Of a stretch of 64,000 nt of DNA, positions 10,039 through 19,049 are shown piece by piece; the first letter of the stretch is position 1, and each line of letters opens with the position of its first letter. The position numbers and the translations under genes were made by a program. The notes beneath the pieces are model-generated. The model saw only the letters and a program-made list of their open reading frames with translations. It ran no database searches and had not been told where the DNA came from. Origin of the DNA: RGIG4097 sp964599875. GTDB taxonomy: Bacteria; Bacillota; Clostridia; Christensenellales; CAG-917. The DNA lies in the NCBI GenBank assembly GCA_964599875.1, contig CAZRHE010000005.1, forward strand, positions 25,767-89,766, in the 5' to 3' direction.

Positions 10039-10690
10039 GTTTGAAATTTCGCTGGATTTGTGATTAAAACGCTAAATTTATTTGATAAAAGCCGATTGTT
10101 TTGGCGATAATTTGATAGGATAATTGTAGGTAAATTGCGTGAAATCAAGCGAAAATTTCGTTAAAACGTTATTGAATTTTGGCGGTAAATTTCGACGGAA
10201 AAATCAATGGTTTAGCAATTGGTAAACAATCGGTCGCAAAAGCCGAATTTTAGACAGAAAAATCTGCGGAATATTTCGCGTAAAATAAAACGGAATTTCG
10301 ACGGTAAAACGATAGGTGATTATCGGCGTAAAACAAGAAGAAAATCGTCGGGATAATTATCGGTAAAATCTGGCGGAAAAGAAATAGTAATTCGACTGAT
10401 AAAATCGTCGGTAAAAGTTTAGAATAATTAGATGGAAAATCATCATAAAATTAATTGCAAGAAAACTAATTTTAAAATCGAATTTAAATCAAATTTAAGT
10501 CGGATTAAAACTCAATTTGAATCACATAATCAAATTTAACGAAAAAATTTTAAAAATCAAGTTTTTTGATAAATCCGCCCCCGACAGGCATTTTTACCAC
10601 TTTCTATTCGTAAAACTCGTGTTTTGCGCATAGTTTGATAGGTGTCCCCTTGACAGGACTAACCGTCATCGTAGAGCGTTTTGCAATTGA
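10039..10690. repeat. Non-coding convergent gap with degenerate CGGTAAAA-like repeats
   Basis: The gap lies between two facing terminators. It has no substantial ORF and the plus strand is purine-rich. From about 10120 to 10420 short motifs resembling GGTAAA or CGGTAAAA recur irregularly, often after TCG. The final part (10450-10560) is AT-rich. Near 10570-10660 two related blocks occur, CCCCGACAGG and CCCCTTGACAGG, together with a 24-codon minus-strand frame of doubtful meaning. It may be decayed DNA. Nothing identifies a mobile element. Confidence 0.4.
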
Positions 10691-10720
10691 AATTAAAAAG
10701 CCCTAAATTGATTTAGGACT
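10691..10720 (-). terminator. Terminator of the rimP-to-nfo-like operon
   Basis: On the minus strand AGTCCTAAAT and ATTTAGGGCT form a 10-bp stem with a two-base loop, followed by TTTTTAATTT. It lies about 30 bp beyond the stop of the endonuclease IV-like gene. Confidence 0.85.
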
Positions 10721-10751
10721 TCTCTATTGCTACGTTATTGTGATTGGTTAG

Positions 10752-11615
10752 TTAATTTATGTTGTTTAGTGCGGATACGTAGAGGGATTTCATCGTGGCG
10801 GCGTCCTCTGCTTGGGTGCCTGCGGATTCGGAGAGCACGTGCGGAGTTAAGCCGTTTTTTACTATAACGTTTGCAAAACCATCGAATTCGGGACCATAGA
10901 CGTCGTCGGCGAAGGTTAAGTGTTTGATTTCGCCTTTCGGGCCGTACATAATTTTGCTGAAATGTACGTGCATATTTTTTGTTTTTTCTTCCCCTATTCC
11001 GTCGAACAATTTGTCTACGATGCGCTGGAAATCGTCCTCCGACTTAAGCGAGCCGCCGTAAAGCGCGTTGATATGCCCGAAATCGATACACGGATAAACG
11101 TTTGGTGCGAAGTTACAAAGTTCGATAATCTCGTCCACGGTGCCGATTTGCGCGCCTTTGCCCATGGTTTCGGGACAAACGAGCATATCGTCGAGTCCTT
11201 CCTCTTTGATTTTGTCGAGTGCGGTGGCAAAAGAGTCTTTTGCACGCGCAAAAGCCTCTGCTCTCGGCTGTCCGTTTTCGGAGCCCGTATGGAAAACGCA
11301 TCTCTTTCCGCCGAAGTGACGGAGCACTTTCAGCGACGAGGTGAGATATGTAATGGAATTTTCGACTTTTTGAGGTTCTAACGATGCGAAACTTATGAAA
11401 TACGGAGCATGGACGCTCATTTCTATTCCGTACTTCTCCGCCTCTTTTCCGATTTCTTTGGCGGTGTTGGATGAAATGCGAACGCCTTTTCCGAATGAAT
11501 ATTCGAATAGTTCCAGACCGCGCGCGGAGACCCACGACGGCATTTCGATTGTCGCCGAGTGTTCGAGAGAAAAACTTTCAGAGTGTCCCGAAGGACCGAA
11601 TTTTGCCGTGTCCAT
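10752..11615 (-). CDS. Endonuclease IV-like TIM-barrel protein (AP endonuclease family 2)
   Basis: The 287 aa protein resembles Nfo/xylose-isomerase-like TIM barrels, which bind metals to cleave abasic DNA or isomerise sugars. Likely metal-ligand segments are MSVHAPYF, VFHTGS, VCPETMG, CIDFGHINA and HVHFSKI, in the order seen in endonuclease IV. True Nfo has a tighter signature around DTCH; here this position reads DFGH. An AP endonuclease role is therefore plausible but not proven. It is the last gene of the operon, five bases after ribF. Confidence 0.72.
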   Translation of the reverse strand: MDTAKFGPSGHSESFSLEHSATIEMPSWVSARGLELFEYSFGKGVRISSNTAKEIGKEAEKYGIEMSVHAPYFISFASLEPQKVENSITYLTSSLKVLRHFGGKRCVFHTGSENGQPRAEAFARAKDSFATALDKIKEEGLDDMLVCPETMGKGAQIGTVDEIIELCNFAPNVYPCIDFGHINALYGGSLKSEDDFQRIVDKLFDGIGEEKTKNMHVHFSKIMYGPKGEIKHLTFADDVYGPEFDGFANVIVKNGLTPHVLSESAGTQAEDAATMKSLYVSALNNIN

Positions 11616-11620
11616 AGTGT

Positions 11621-12526
11621 TTAGCGGTTGAAATAGTCGAGTGCTTCCTGCTCGTCCGATTTGATTTGCGCAACGAGCGTGGGGACGGAATTAAACTTGT
11701 TGACGTCGCGAATCTTTTTGAAGTATTCGAGGCGGACGGTTTTTCCGTATATGTCTTTCGAAAAATCGTAAATGTGTGTTTCGACCGTGTAGTCGTTATC
11801 GTTGAAAGTGAGTTTCGGCCCGACGTTTGTAACGCCGATATAGGCTTTGCCGTCCACGTAGATTTTCGTCACGTAGATGCCCTCTCCGATGAGCGTCGTG
11901 TCGTCGTGTACGGAGAGATTTGCCGTGGGATAACCGAGGATTCTGCCGCGTTGTTTTGCGCTGATTATCGTGCCGATTGTGAAATAAGGACGGGATAGAT
12001 AACTGTTTACGAGTTGGATATTCCCTTCCATGACGTGTTTTTTTATCGTGGAACTCGAAATCTTCTCGGTCGTAAACTTTTCAAACGGCACGACTTTGGT
12101 TTTGATATCTCTCTCCGCCGCAAAGTCTTTGAGCATTTTGACGTCGCCTTCCGCGTTTTTACCGAAGGTAAAATCTCTGCCGAATACGAGCCCGACGACG
12201 TTGAAGTGTTCGACGAGATAATTAAGCGCCGTAAGCGGTTCGCAAGCCGCGAATTTTTCGTTGAACTCGAAAATCAACGCGTTGTCTATCCCCGCTTGTT
12301 CAAACAAAAACAATCTCTCGTCTATGGAATAGATTTGAGGTTTTTTGCCGAGTAAAGCGTTCGGGTCGTTCGAAAACGTGGTGATTGCACTTTCTGCACC
12401 GAGTTTTTCGGCGATGCGTTTGGTTTCCTGAATGAGTGCCGCGTGTCCGCGATGCACGCAATCGAAGAATCCGAGTGCGACGACTATAGGTTGCTCATAC
12501 TTGTCACCCAAATAGATTTTGTTCAT
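11621..12526 (-). CDS. ribF: Bifunctional riboflavin kinase/FAD synthetase RibF
   Basis: RibF phosphorylates riboflavin to FMN and adenylates FMN to FAD. The N-terminal adenylyltransferase has GFFDCVHRGH, where most family members have GVHxGH (Gly replaced by Cys), and SSSTIKKHVMEGN. The C-terminal flavokinase has RGRILGYPTANL. The 301 aa length is normal. The start overlaps the truB stop (ATGA). The truB-ribF pairing is conserved in Bacillota. Confidence 0.95.
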   Translation of the reverse strand: MNKIYLGDKYEQPIVVALGFFDCVHRGHAALIQETKRIAEKLGAESAITTFSNDPNALLGKKPQIYSIDERLFLFEQAGIDNALIFEFNEKFAACEPLTALNYLVEHFNVVGLVFGRDFTFGKNAEGDVKMLKDFAAERDIKTKVVPFEKFTTEKISSSTIKKHVMEGNIQLVNSYLSRPYFTIGTIISAKQRGRILGYPTANLSVHDDTTLIGEGIYVTKIYVDGKAYIGVTNVGPKLTFNDNDYTVETHIYDFSKDIYGKTVRLEYFKKIRDVNKFNSVPTLVAQIKSDEQEALDYFNR

Positions 12527-13389
12527 TTGAGCCTCACTTGAATATTTATATATCCGTTTAAGTTGTTCCCGATTCCGACGATTTCACCGTTTACCGTTGC
12601 AAAAAACGGTTCTGCGGGCGCGGACGGGATTTCGGTTGCGACCCCGTTCAGAATTTTAAACACGGAGTCCTGCGGTAGTTCGAATTTGATTAGGTCCAAT
12701 CCTTTGTCGATAGGCAAGACGAATTCGAGAGGATTTTGTTCGAAGTCGGATAGTGACACGGAATCGTTTATGACGAAATTTCCAGATTCTAACCGATTCA
12801 ATTTTGTCATAATTGCTTTTGTATTCAATGCGTTTGCCATATCTCTTGCAATCGCACGAATGTACGTACCGCTGCCGCAAACGATTTTGAAATCAAATTC
12901 GCATCCTTCTCCGCCGAGAATTTCGATGTTGAAAATTTCTACGGTTTTTGGTTGGATTTCAAATGCCTTTCCCTCTCTTGCAAGGTCGTAAGCGCGCCGT
13001 CCGTTGACGGATTTTGCGGAGTACGCGGGCGGATATTGAGATATTTCGCCGATAAGCGACGGGATGACGCTTTCGATTTCTTCTTTTGAGGGAATGATTT
13101 CCGACGTCGAGGTTTCCTTGCCCCAGACGTCGAGAGTATCCGTTTCAACGCCGAATTTGAAGGTAGCGACGTAGGTTTTGCGTTTCTCTTGCATGATATC
13201 GAAAAGTCGCGTCGCTTTCCCTATCGCAATGGGAAGTACGCCCGTCGCCATAGGGTCGAGAGTACCTAAATGTCCGACTTTCGGTCTTTCGCCGAGCATT
13301 CTTCGGAGTATTCCTCTAACTTTGACGACGACGTCGCTCGACGTCATATTTTGCGGTTTATTTATATTTACAAATCCGTTAGGAATCAT
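12523..13389 (-). CDS. truB: tRNA pseudouridine(55) synthase TruB
   Basis: TruB makes pseudouridine 55 in the T-loop of tRNAs. The catalytic Asp45 lies in GHLGTLDPMATGVL, and the N-terminus FVNINKPQNMTSSDVV is typical. A PUA-like tail ends the 288 aa protein. Its start overlaps the stop of the DHH gene and its stop overlaps ribF, so three genes are coupled. It sits in the usual place after rbfA and nrnA. Confidence 0.95.
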   Translation of the reverse strand: MIPNGFVNINKPQNMTSSDVVVKVRGILRRMLGERPKVGHLGTLDPMATGVLPIAIGKATRLFDIMQEKRKTYVATFKFGVETDTLDVWGKETSTSEIIPSKEEIESVIPSLIGEISQYPPAYSAKSVNGRRAYDLAREGKAFEIQPKTVEIFNIEILGGEGCEFDFKIVCGSGTYIRAIARDMANALNTKAIMTKLNRLESGNFVINDSVSLSDFEQNPLEFVLPIDKGLDLIKFELPQDSVFKILNGVATEIPSAPAEPFFATVNGEIVGIGNNLNGYINIQVRLK

Positions 13390-14351
13390 AATCTGTCCCG
13401 CGAAACTTTCAAGAGTTTGTCGACTACGTCTTCATAGTATCCGCTTAAACGAAGTCCCGCCGCGCGGATATGACCTCCTCCGCCGAATTCCGACGCAAGG
13501 TCGCTTGCGTCTACGGATTCCTTGGTCCTGACGCTGACTTTATAGGATTTTTCGCCGACTTCGGATATCGCGAACGCGATTTCTACGGTGCTGATATCTA
13601 TAATCGAGGTGATGATTCCCTCGGTGTCGAATTGCGTCGTACCCGTTTCGTCGAAATCGGATTGGCGGAAAGTGATTATGCCTACTTTCCCGTCCTCGTA
13701 GAATTTGCACTTATTATATACTCTGTTTTTCAGTGCGAAAACGTTGGGCGTAACGCGCTTGAAACATCTGTATATGACGGCGGACGAATCGAAATCGTAA
13801 CTCAAAAGTTCGCAAGCGATTTCGTGCGTGCGTTTCGTCGTCGAAGAAAATTGGAAACAACCGCTGTCCGTCACTATTCCCGTGAACAAAAGTTCGGCGA
13901 TGGTATCTGATAGGCGTTTAGAGTATTTTAGATATTCGTAAACAATCTCCGCGCAAGCCGCCGCAGTCGAATCGACGTAAGTTATATCCGCAAATTTTTC
14001 GTGGGATTTGTGGTGGTCGATTGCGACCGTTCTTTTCGAGGACAGGAAGGATTTAAGAGAGCCGCCCAGTTGTCCCATAGTGGAAACGTCCACCGCAAAG
14101 GACAAGTCGTGAGTGCGTTTGTCGGGATATTCGACAACGCCGACGCCCTTCATTTCTTGATATTTTTCGGGAATATTGCCGTCGCATATTACGTCGACTT
14201 TCTTCCCTGCCGCAGACAACGCAAAGTAAACTGAAAGCGCGCACGCAAGAGTGTCGCCGTCGGGATTTCTATGGCAATATATTGCAATGCTGTTCGCTTT
14301 TTTTATTTCGGCGTTTATGGCGTCGAATTTTTCCTTTGCCGATTTGTCCAT
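13386..14351 (-). CDS. nrnA: DHH/DHHA1 phosphoesterase, NrnA-type nanoRNase/pAp phosphatase
   Basis: NrnA degrades 2-5 nt RNAs and dephosphorylates pAp in Bacillota lacking Orn. The DHH domain shows CHRNPDGDTLA, the DHH motif in AIDHHKSHEKF and DITYVDSTAAACAE. The C-terminal DHHA1 domain has the substrate-binding GGGGHIRAAG. The 321 aa length matches NrnA. It lies between rbfA and truB, as in many Clostridia. A related c-di-AMP hydrolase would carry extra domains, which are absent. Confidence 0.9.
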   Translation of the reverse strand: MDKSAKEKFDAINAEIKKANSIAIYCHRNPDGDTLACALSVYFALSAAGKKVDVICDGNIPEKYQEMKGVGVVEYPDKRTHDLSFAVDVSTMGQLGGSLKSFLSSKRTVAIDHHKSHEKFADITYVDSTAAACAEIVYEYLKYSKRLSDTIAELLFTGIVTDSGCFQFSSTTKRTHEIACELLSYDFDSSAVIYRCFKRVTPNVFALKNRVYNKCKFYEDGKVGIITFRQSDFDETGTTQFDTEGIITSIIDISTVEIAFAISEVGEKSYKVSVRTKESVDASDLASEFGGGGHIRAAGLRLSGYYEDVVDKLLKVSRDRL

Positions 14352-14355
14352 AAAA

Positions 14356-14724
14356 TTATTCTTCTTCGTCCGCGGGAGGAATGGTTATCCCGGAGAGAAT
14401 TTTATCGATTTTGATTCCGTATTCGCAACTGTCGTCGATGACGAAATTGAGTTCGGGAATAAGGCGCATTTGCACCGCGTCTTTGAGCACGTTTCTGATG
14501 AAAACTCTACTTCTGACGACGGTGTCGAAAGCCTCTTTCTTTTTGTTTTCGTTATCGGCGTATATCGAAAGATACACTTTTGCGTATTTGAGGTCGGGAG
14601 TGGTTTTGACTTTCGTAACGCTGATGATTCCGTTTTGCACGCGCGGGTCCTTAATATCCGTAGATATTATTTTGGATATTTGGCGTTGCAATTCGGAATT
14701 TACTCTTTCAAGTTTAACCTTCAT
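14356..14724 (-). CDS. rbfA: Ribosome-binding factor A
   Basis: RbfA is a KH-fold protein that binds the 30S subunit and helps mature the 5' end of 16S rRNA. The 122 aa protein begins MKVKLERVNSELQRQISKII and contains VSVTKVKTTPDLKYAKVYLS-like strands typical of the family; the tail is acidic. The ATG lies inside the end of infB (11 bp overlap), which implies coupled translation. Confidence 0.93.
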   Translation of the reverse strand: MKVKLERVNSELQRQISKIISTDIKDPRVQNGIISVTKVKTTPDLKYAKVYLSIYADNENKKKEAFDTVVRSRVFIRNVLKDAVQMRLIPELNFVIDDSCEYGIKIDKILSGITIPPADEEE

Positions 14725-17428
14725 TTACTTGCTCCATGGCATATGCTTCGATTACGTCGCCGACCTTGACGTCGGGATAGTTTTTGAGCATTATGCCGCA
14801 ATCGTAGTTTTTGGCGATTTCCTTAACGTCGTCCTTGCCGTGACGGAGGGATTCGATTTCGGTATCCGCGATAACCGTTCCGTTTCTGACGAGTCTTGCT
14901 TTTGCGCCTCTGGTGATTTTGCCGTCGATGACGTGAGAGCCCGCAATCGTGCCGATGCCCGAAATCTTGAAGAGTTCTCTGACTTCTGCGGAGCCGAGTT
15001 CGACTTCTTTATAGACGGGTGCTTGCAAACCTTTGACGACTGCTTTGATGTCTTCGATTGCGTTGTAGATGACGTTGTAGAATCTGATTTCGATTTTTTG
15101 TTGTTCCGCAATCGCTTTCGCTTTCGCGTCGGGACGGACGTTGAAGCCGATGATGATTGCTTTCGAGGTGCTTGCGTGAGAAACGTCGCTTTCGTTGATT
15201 GCGCCCACTCCGCCGTGCACGATATTGATATTGACCTCGTCGTTGCCGAGCACTTCGAGTGCTTGTTTGACCGCTTCGAGAGAGCCTTGAACGTCGGTCT
15301 TGATGACCAAATTGACGGATTTGAGTTCGCCGACGGACGCTTTCTTGAACAAGTCGTCGAGGGAAACGTTTTCGGTTTCTTCGTCGGGACGAGTGCTTCT
15401 CAAACGTCTTTCGTCCGCAAGAGAACGAGCGAATTTATCGCTTTCCACAACGTCCATAATATCGCCTGCTCCGGGAAGTTCGTCCCAACCGGTGACGGAT
15501 ACGGGAGTTGCGGGGCCGGCTTTCTTGACGTGTCTGCCCTTGTCGTCCACCATGATTTTAACTCTACCCGTGCAAGTGCCCGCGATGATTTCGTCGCCGC
15601 ATTTGAGGGTTCCTTTTTGTACGAGAACGGTTGCGACTTTACCAAGACCTCTTTCAACTCTTGCCTCGATGACCGTACCTTTTGCGGGACGATTCGGATT
15701 CGCGCGAAGTTCGCTGACTTCCGCTTGAACGAGGATTTGTTCGAGGAGGTTTTCGACGCCTGCGCCCGTCTTTGCAGAAACTCTGACTACGGGAGTATCG
15801 CCGCCCCATTCTTCGGGGAGCAAGTCGTATTCGGTGAGTTGTTGGAGCACTCTGTCGGGATTTGCCGAAACTTTATCTATCTTGTTGCAAGCGATGATGA
15901 TAGGCACTTTTGCAAGTTTCGCTTGTCTGATGGATTCTTCGGTTTGAGGCATGATGCCGTCGTCCGCCGCAACTACGATGATTGCGATATCCGTGACTTG
16001 TGCGCCTCTTGCACGCATGGACGTGAACGCCTCGTGTCCCGGAGTGTCGAGGAAGGTTATCGGACTGCCTTTCAGCGAAATCGTGTACGCGCCGATATGT
16101 TGGGTTATGCCGCCCGCTTCTCCGCCCGTGACATTTGCGTGACGAATGTAGTCGAGCAAAGAGGTTTTGCCGTGGTCGACGTGTCCCATAATGGTGACGA
16201 CGGGAGGACGCACTTCGAGTTTTTCGAGGTCTTTGATATCTTGCTCCTCGTTGCGTTTTGCGAGTTCGTCTTCGAAGGTGGATTCGGGACGGAATTCGAG
16301 AGTTATGGGATGATCTCCGCTGAGTTCCGCCGTGACGAGTTCCGCCGTCTTGAAGTCGATGCTGTCGTTAATGTTCTTGATTATGTCGAGAAGGAAGAGT
16401 GTTCTGATGATTTCCGCGCCAGTCTTGCCGATTTTCTCGCTCAAAACTTTGATGGGTACGGGATCCGTCGTGATGACTGCGTGATCTATGACGATTGCGT
16501 TTTTGGTTGCTTGACCTTTTTGTTTGGTCTTAGCGGAACGCCATCTCGGATCTGCATCGTCGTCCGTCATCGCTTTCGTTTCGTCGACTATATAGCCGCG
16601 CTTCATGAGTTGATATTTGCTTGCGCCGCTTTCTTGAAGTTTTTTGGAGCCGTCGTTGCCGGGTTTAGAACCGCCCTTTCCGCGTTGTTGTCCCTGCTTT
16701 ACGGGGAACTGTTGCGCTGCGTTTGCGACGCTCGTATTGTTTGCGCCGAGTTGACGATTAGGCGCACCTGGTCTTTGCGTCCCGCCGTTTTGAGGACGTT
16801 GTTGATTGGAATCGCGGTGTGCGTTCTTCTGGTTGTACGGAACGTTGAAAACTCTCGTGATTTCTTTTTTAGGCTTTTCGGGAGGAATGTAAGTTTCTCT
16901 TTGAGTTCCGTCCGAGAACTTGATAAGCCAAACGTTAGGCTTATTGGTCGGCGTTCTTTCCACTTCGACGGGTGCGTCGGGATTGACGGGAGGTTTTGCC
17001 TTCTCCGTCTTTTTCTCGGGCTGTTTTTGTTTTTCGGGTTTTGCTTTTTTTTCCTGAGGTTTATCCTGTGGCTTATCTTGCGCCGCGGGTTTAACTTCAG
17101 CCTTTTCCTCTTTAACTTCTTTCGGCTCTGGTTTAACCTCTATCTCTTCGACTTTGGTTTCGACGGGCGTTTCGGGGATGATTTCGACGGTTTCTACTTT
17201 CTTCTCCTCGACAACGGGAGTCGGTTCGGCGGTGGATTCGATTTCTTTTTCTGATTCCGCTTCCGCCTTTTCGTTGAGTTCGGCTATTTTTGCGTTGATT
17301 GAGTTACGCAAAACCATCGCGCGACTTTTTTCGCGAGATAAAACCGTCATCAAACCGGCAAGTTTATCGGATTTGTAAGACTGCAACAACTTGATGGTTT
17401 CTTGTGGATTGCTTCTGTTTTCGGCCAT
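14714..17428 (-). CDS. infB: Translation initiation factor IF-2
   Basis: IF-2 delivers fMet-tRNA to the 30S subunit and promotes subunit joining. The 904 aa protein has a long disordered Glu/Lys/Pro-rich N-terminal region to about residue 270, then the IF2_N segment. The GTPase domain has G1 GHVDHGKTSL from about residue 415, DTPGHEAF and NKID. Domains II to IV follow. It begins five bases after ylxQ, with AGGTAAAG as ribosome-binding site. A 957-codon open frame on the opposite strand is a codon-bias shadow. Confidence 0.97.
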   Translation of the reverse strand: MAENRSNPQETIKLLQSYKSDKLAGLMTVLSREKSRAMVLRNSINAKIAELNEKAEAESEKEIESTAEPTPVVEEKKVETVEIIPETPVETKVEEIEVKPEPKEVKEEKAEVKPAAQDKPQDKPQEKKAKPEKQKQPEKKTEKAKPPVNPDAPVEVERTPTNKPNVWLIKFSDGTQRETYIPPEKPKKEITRVFNVPYNQKNAHRDSNQQRPQNGGTQRPGAPNRQLGANNTSVANAAQQFPVKQGQQRGKGGSKPGNDGSKKLQESGASKYQLMKRGYIVDETKAMTDDDADPRWRSAKTKQKGQATKNAIVIDHAVITTDPVPIKVLSEKIGKTGAEIIRTLFLLDIIKNINDSIDFKTAELVTAELSGDHPITLEFRPESTFEDELAKRNEEQDIKDLEKLEVRPPVVTIMGHVDHGKTSLLDYIRHANVTGGEAGGITQHIGAYTISLKGSPITFLDTPGHEAFTSMRARGAQVTDIAIIVVAADDGIMPQTEESIRQAKLAKVPIIIACNKIDKVSANPDRVLQQLTEYDLLPEEWGGDTPVVRVSAKTGAGVENLLEQILVQAEVSELRANPNRPAKGTVIEARVERGLGKVATVLVQKGTLKCGDEIIAGTCTGRVKIMVDDKGRHVKKAGPATPVSVTGWDELPGAGDIMDVVESDKFARSLADERRLRSTRPDEETENVSLDDLFKKASVGELKSVNLVIKTDVQGSLEAVKQALEVLGNDEVNINIVHGGVGAINESDVSHASTSKAIIIGFNVRPDAKAKAIAEQQKIEIRFYNVIYNAIEDIKAVVKGLQAPVYKEVELGSAEVRELFKISGIGTIAGSHVIDGKITRGAKARLVRNGTVIADTEIESLRHGKDDVKEIAKNYDCGIMLKNYPDVKVGDVIEAYAMEQVNEG

Positions 17429-17432
17429 TTCT

Positions 17433-17723
17433 TTACCTCAGATTTTCGATTATTGCCTTTCCGAGTCCGTCGTTCAAAATCGCTACGGAAAGGACTTCGG
17501 GTCTTGACGTTGCGTCGCTTACGCCGTCCAAAACGAAGGTCGGGACGGATGAACAACGCGTCGTCATTCTTTCAATATATTTTTCGGTGGCGGAAGAATC
17601 TATAAGCACCACCGTACACGCGGATAGTTTTTCGGTTATCTTGTCTTCCCCGAACAAAACGTTTCCGCTCCTTATCGCAAGACCGACGTAGGATTTAATC
17701 TTCGAGTTGACTGTCGAGAGCAT
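17433..17723 (-). CDS. ylxQ: L7Ae-family RNA-binding protein YlxQ
   Basis: This small L7Ae/L30e-fold protein (96 aa) sits between ylxR and infB, as in Bacillota. It is thought to bind kink-turn RNA, and its precise role is unsettled. Visible family blocks are GLAIRSGNVLFGED and VVLIDSSATEK. I chose ATG 17723, preceded by GAGGTG. This start lies inside the ylxR 3' end (29 bp overlap). An upstream in-frame extension has no family resemblance. Confidence 0.88.
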   Translation of the reverse strand: MLSTVNSKIKSYVGLAIRSGNVLFGEDKITEKLSACTVVLIDSSATEKYIERMTTRCSSVPTFVLDGVSDATSRPEVLSVAILNDGLGKAIIENLR

Positions 17724-17955
17724 CGTACACCTCGTCGGACACTGCCGTCTTGAAAGCGTAGTTGAGAACTTTTTTCTTTTTGGCAAGTTCTATGCAACGC
17801 TTGTTTTTATGTATATACGCGCCTCTTCCGTCCGCTTTTCCCGAAACGTCAATGAAAACGCCGGCGGAATTTTTTACGACGCGGATGAGGTCTGATTTGT
17901 CCGCACGTTCTTTACATGCGGAGCATTTGCGTACGTTTTTCGGATTACTCGGCAT
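17695..17955 (-). CDS. ylxR: YlxR (DUF448) RNA-binding protein, RnpM type
   Basis: This 86 aa basic protein has the DUF448 signature: RKCSACKERADKSDLIR, then GRGAYIHKNKRCIELA and KKKKVLNYAF. In Bacillus subtilis the homologue was reported to bind RNase P RNA and modulate its activity; the rnpB gene also lies in this window. The start overlaps the nusA stop by 11 bp. Confidence 0.93.
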   Translation of the reverse strand: MPSNPKNVRKCSACKERADKSDLIRVVKNSAGVFIDVSGKADGRGAYIHKNKRCIELAKKKKVLNYAFKTAVSDEVYDALDSQLED

Positions 17956-19039
17956 CTTCGCTGTCGCTTACGTCCGCTTGAACGCTGGAAAGCGGTTTGA
18001 CGTCTATCTTCCAGTTGGTGAGTTTCGCCGCAAGACGCGCGTTTTGACCGTTTCTGCCGATAGCAAGGCTTAGTTTTTCGTCCGAAACGATAACTCTTGC
18101 GGTCTTTTCTTCCTCGTTTATGGAAACCATATGGACTTGTGCGGGGCTGAGTGCGCGCGCGATATATTCTATGGGATCTTCGCAATATTCGATTACGTCG
18201 ATTTTTTCACCGCCGAGTTCTGCGACGATAGAGTTTACGCGGATACCCTTGTTACCGATACAGGAACCGACTGCGTCGATGTTGGGATCTTCGGAATACA
18301 CTGCGATTTTGGTGCGGAATCCCGCTTCGCGGACGACGTTTGCGATTTTGACGAGTCCCGCTTTGATTTCGGGAACTTCGAGTTCGAACAAGCGTCTGAC
18401 GAATCCTGCGGACGAACGAGATACGACGACTTGCGCGCCTTTGAGGGTGTCGCGGACTTTCTTGACGTAAACCTTAATCAAATCGTTGAGATTGTAGGTT
18501 TCGGTGGGAACTTGGTCGGATTGCATCATCACGCCTTCCATTTGAGAACCGCTGATTTCAACGAAAACGGTGTTGGCTTCTTTTCTTCTGACGATTGCGC
18601 CGACGATTTCGCCTTGTTTTTCGCTCATTTCGTTGAGGACGTACTCTTTCTTAATGTCGTTAAGGCGTTGCATAACCACTTGTTTTGCGGTTTGCGCCGC
18701 GATACGGCTGAAATGTGCGGGAGTGATATCTTCTACGATGACGTCGCCGACTTTCGCGCCGGGTTTGATATCGAGAGCGTCTTCGAGGCAAATTTGATTG
18801 TCTTCGTCTTCTACTTCTTCGACGACGAGGCGGTGGGAATAAACTTTTATAGTTCCCTTTTCTTCGTTCAGACGAACCGCAATAGTTCTGGATTCACCGT
18901 ATTCCTTCTTGTATGCGGACGCAAGTCCGGATTGAAGGGCTTCGATGAGAAGGTCTTTGTCGATTTTCTTCTCTCTTACGAGTTCGTCGAGTGCGGGAAA
19001 GAAATCCGCGCTGAAATCGTCTTTCGCTTTTTTTGCCAT
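17945..19039 (-). CDS. nusA: Transcription termination/antitermination factor NusA
   Basis: NusA binds RNA polymerase and stimulates pausing, termination and antitermination. The 364 aa length is the short Bacillota form without the C-terminal acidic repeats. The order is an N-terminal polymerase-binding domain, an S1 domain (KVGDVIVEDITPAHFSR onward), KH1 (GFRTKIAVYS, then SCIGNKGIRVNSI) and KH2 (SLAIGRNGQNARLAAKLT). The ribosome-binding site AGGAGG precedes ATG. Because a terminator-like hairpin precedes the operon, NusA could influence its own expression. Confidence 0.96.
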   Translation of the reverse strand: MAKKAKDDFSADFFPALDELVREKKIDKDLLIEALQSGLASAYKKEYGESRTIAVRLNEEKGTIKVYSHRLVVEEVEDEDNQICLEDALDIKPGAKVGDVIVEDITPAHFSRIAAQTAKQVVMQRLNDIKKEYVLNEMSEKQGEIVGAIVRRKEANTVFVEISGSQMEGVMMQSDQVPTETYNLNDLIKVYVKKVRDTLKGAQVVVSRSSAGFVRRLFELEVPEIKAGLVKIANVVREAGFRTKIAVYSEDPNIDAVGSCIGNKGIRVNSIVAELGGEKIDVIEYCEDPIEYIARALSPAQVHMVSINEEEKTARVIVSDEKLSLAIGRNGQNARLAAKLTNWKIDVKPLSSVQADVSDSEDAE

Positions 19040-19049
19040 ATTGTTCCTC

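Noticed and set aside
10570..10670. Insertion-sequence remnant with GACAGG blocks and a 24-codon frame
   Set aside because: No transposase similarity, no target-site duplication and no matched terminal inverted repeats can be seen.
14381..17254. 957-codon open frame on the plus strand opposite rbfA and infB
   Set aside because: It is antisense to two certain genes, has Phe/Asp/Val-rich composition typical of the reverse reading of biased codons, and lacks a ribosome-binding site.
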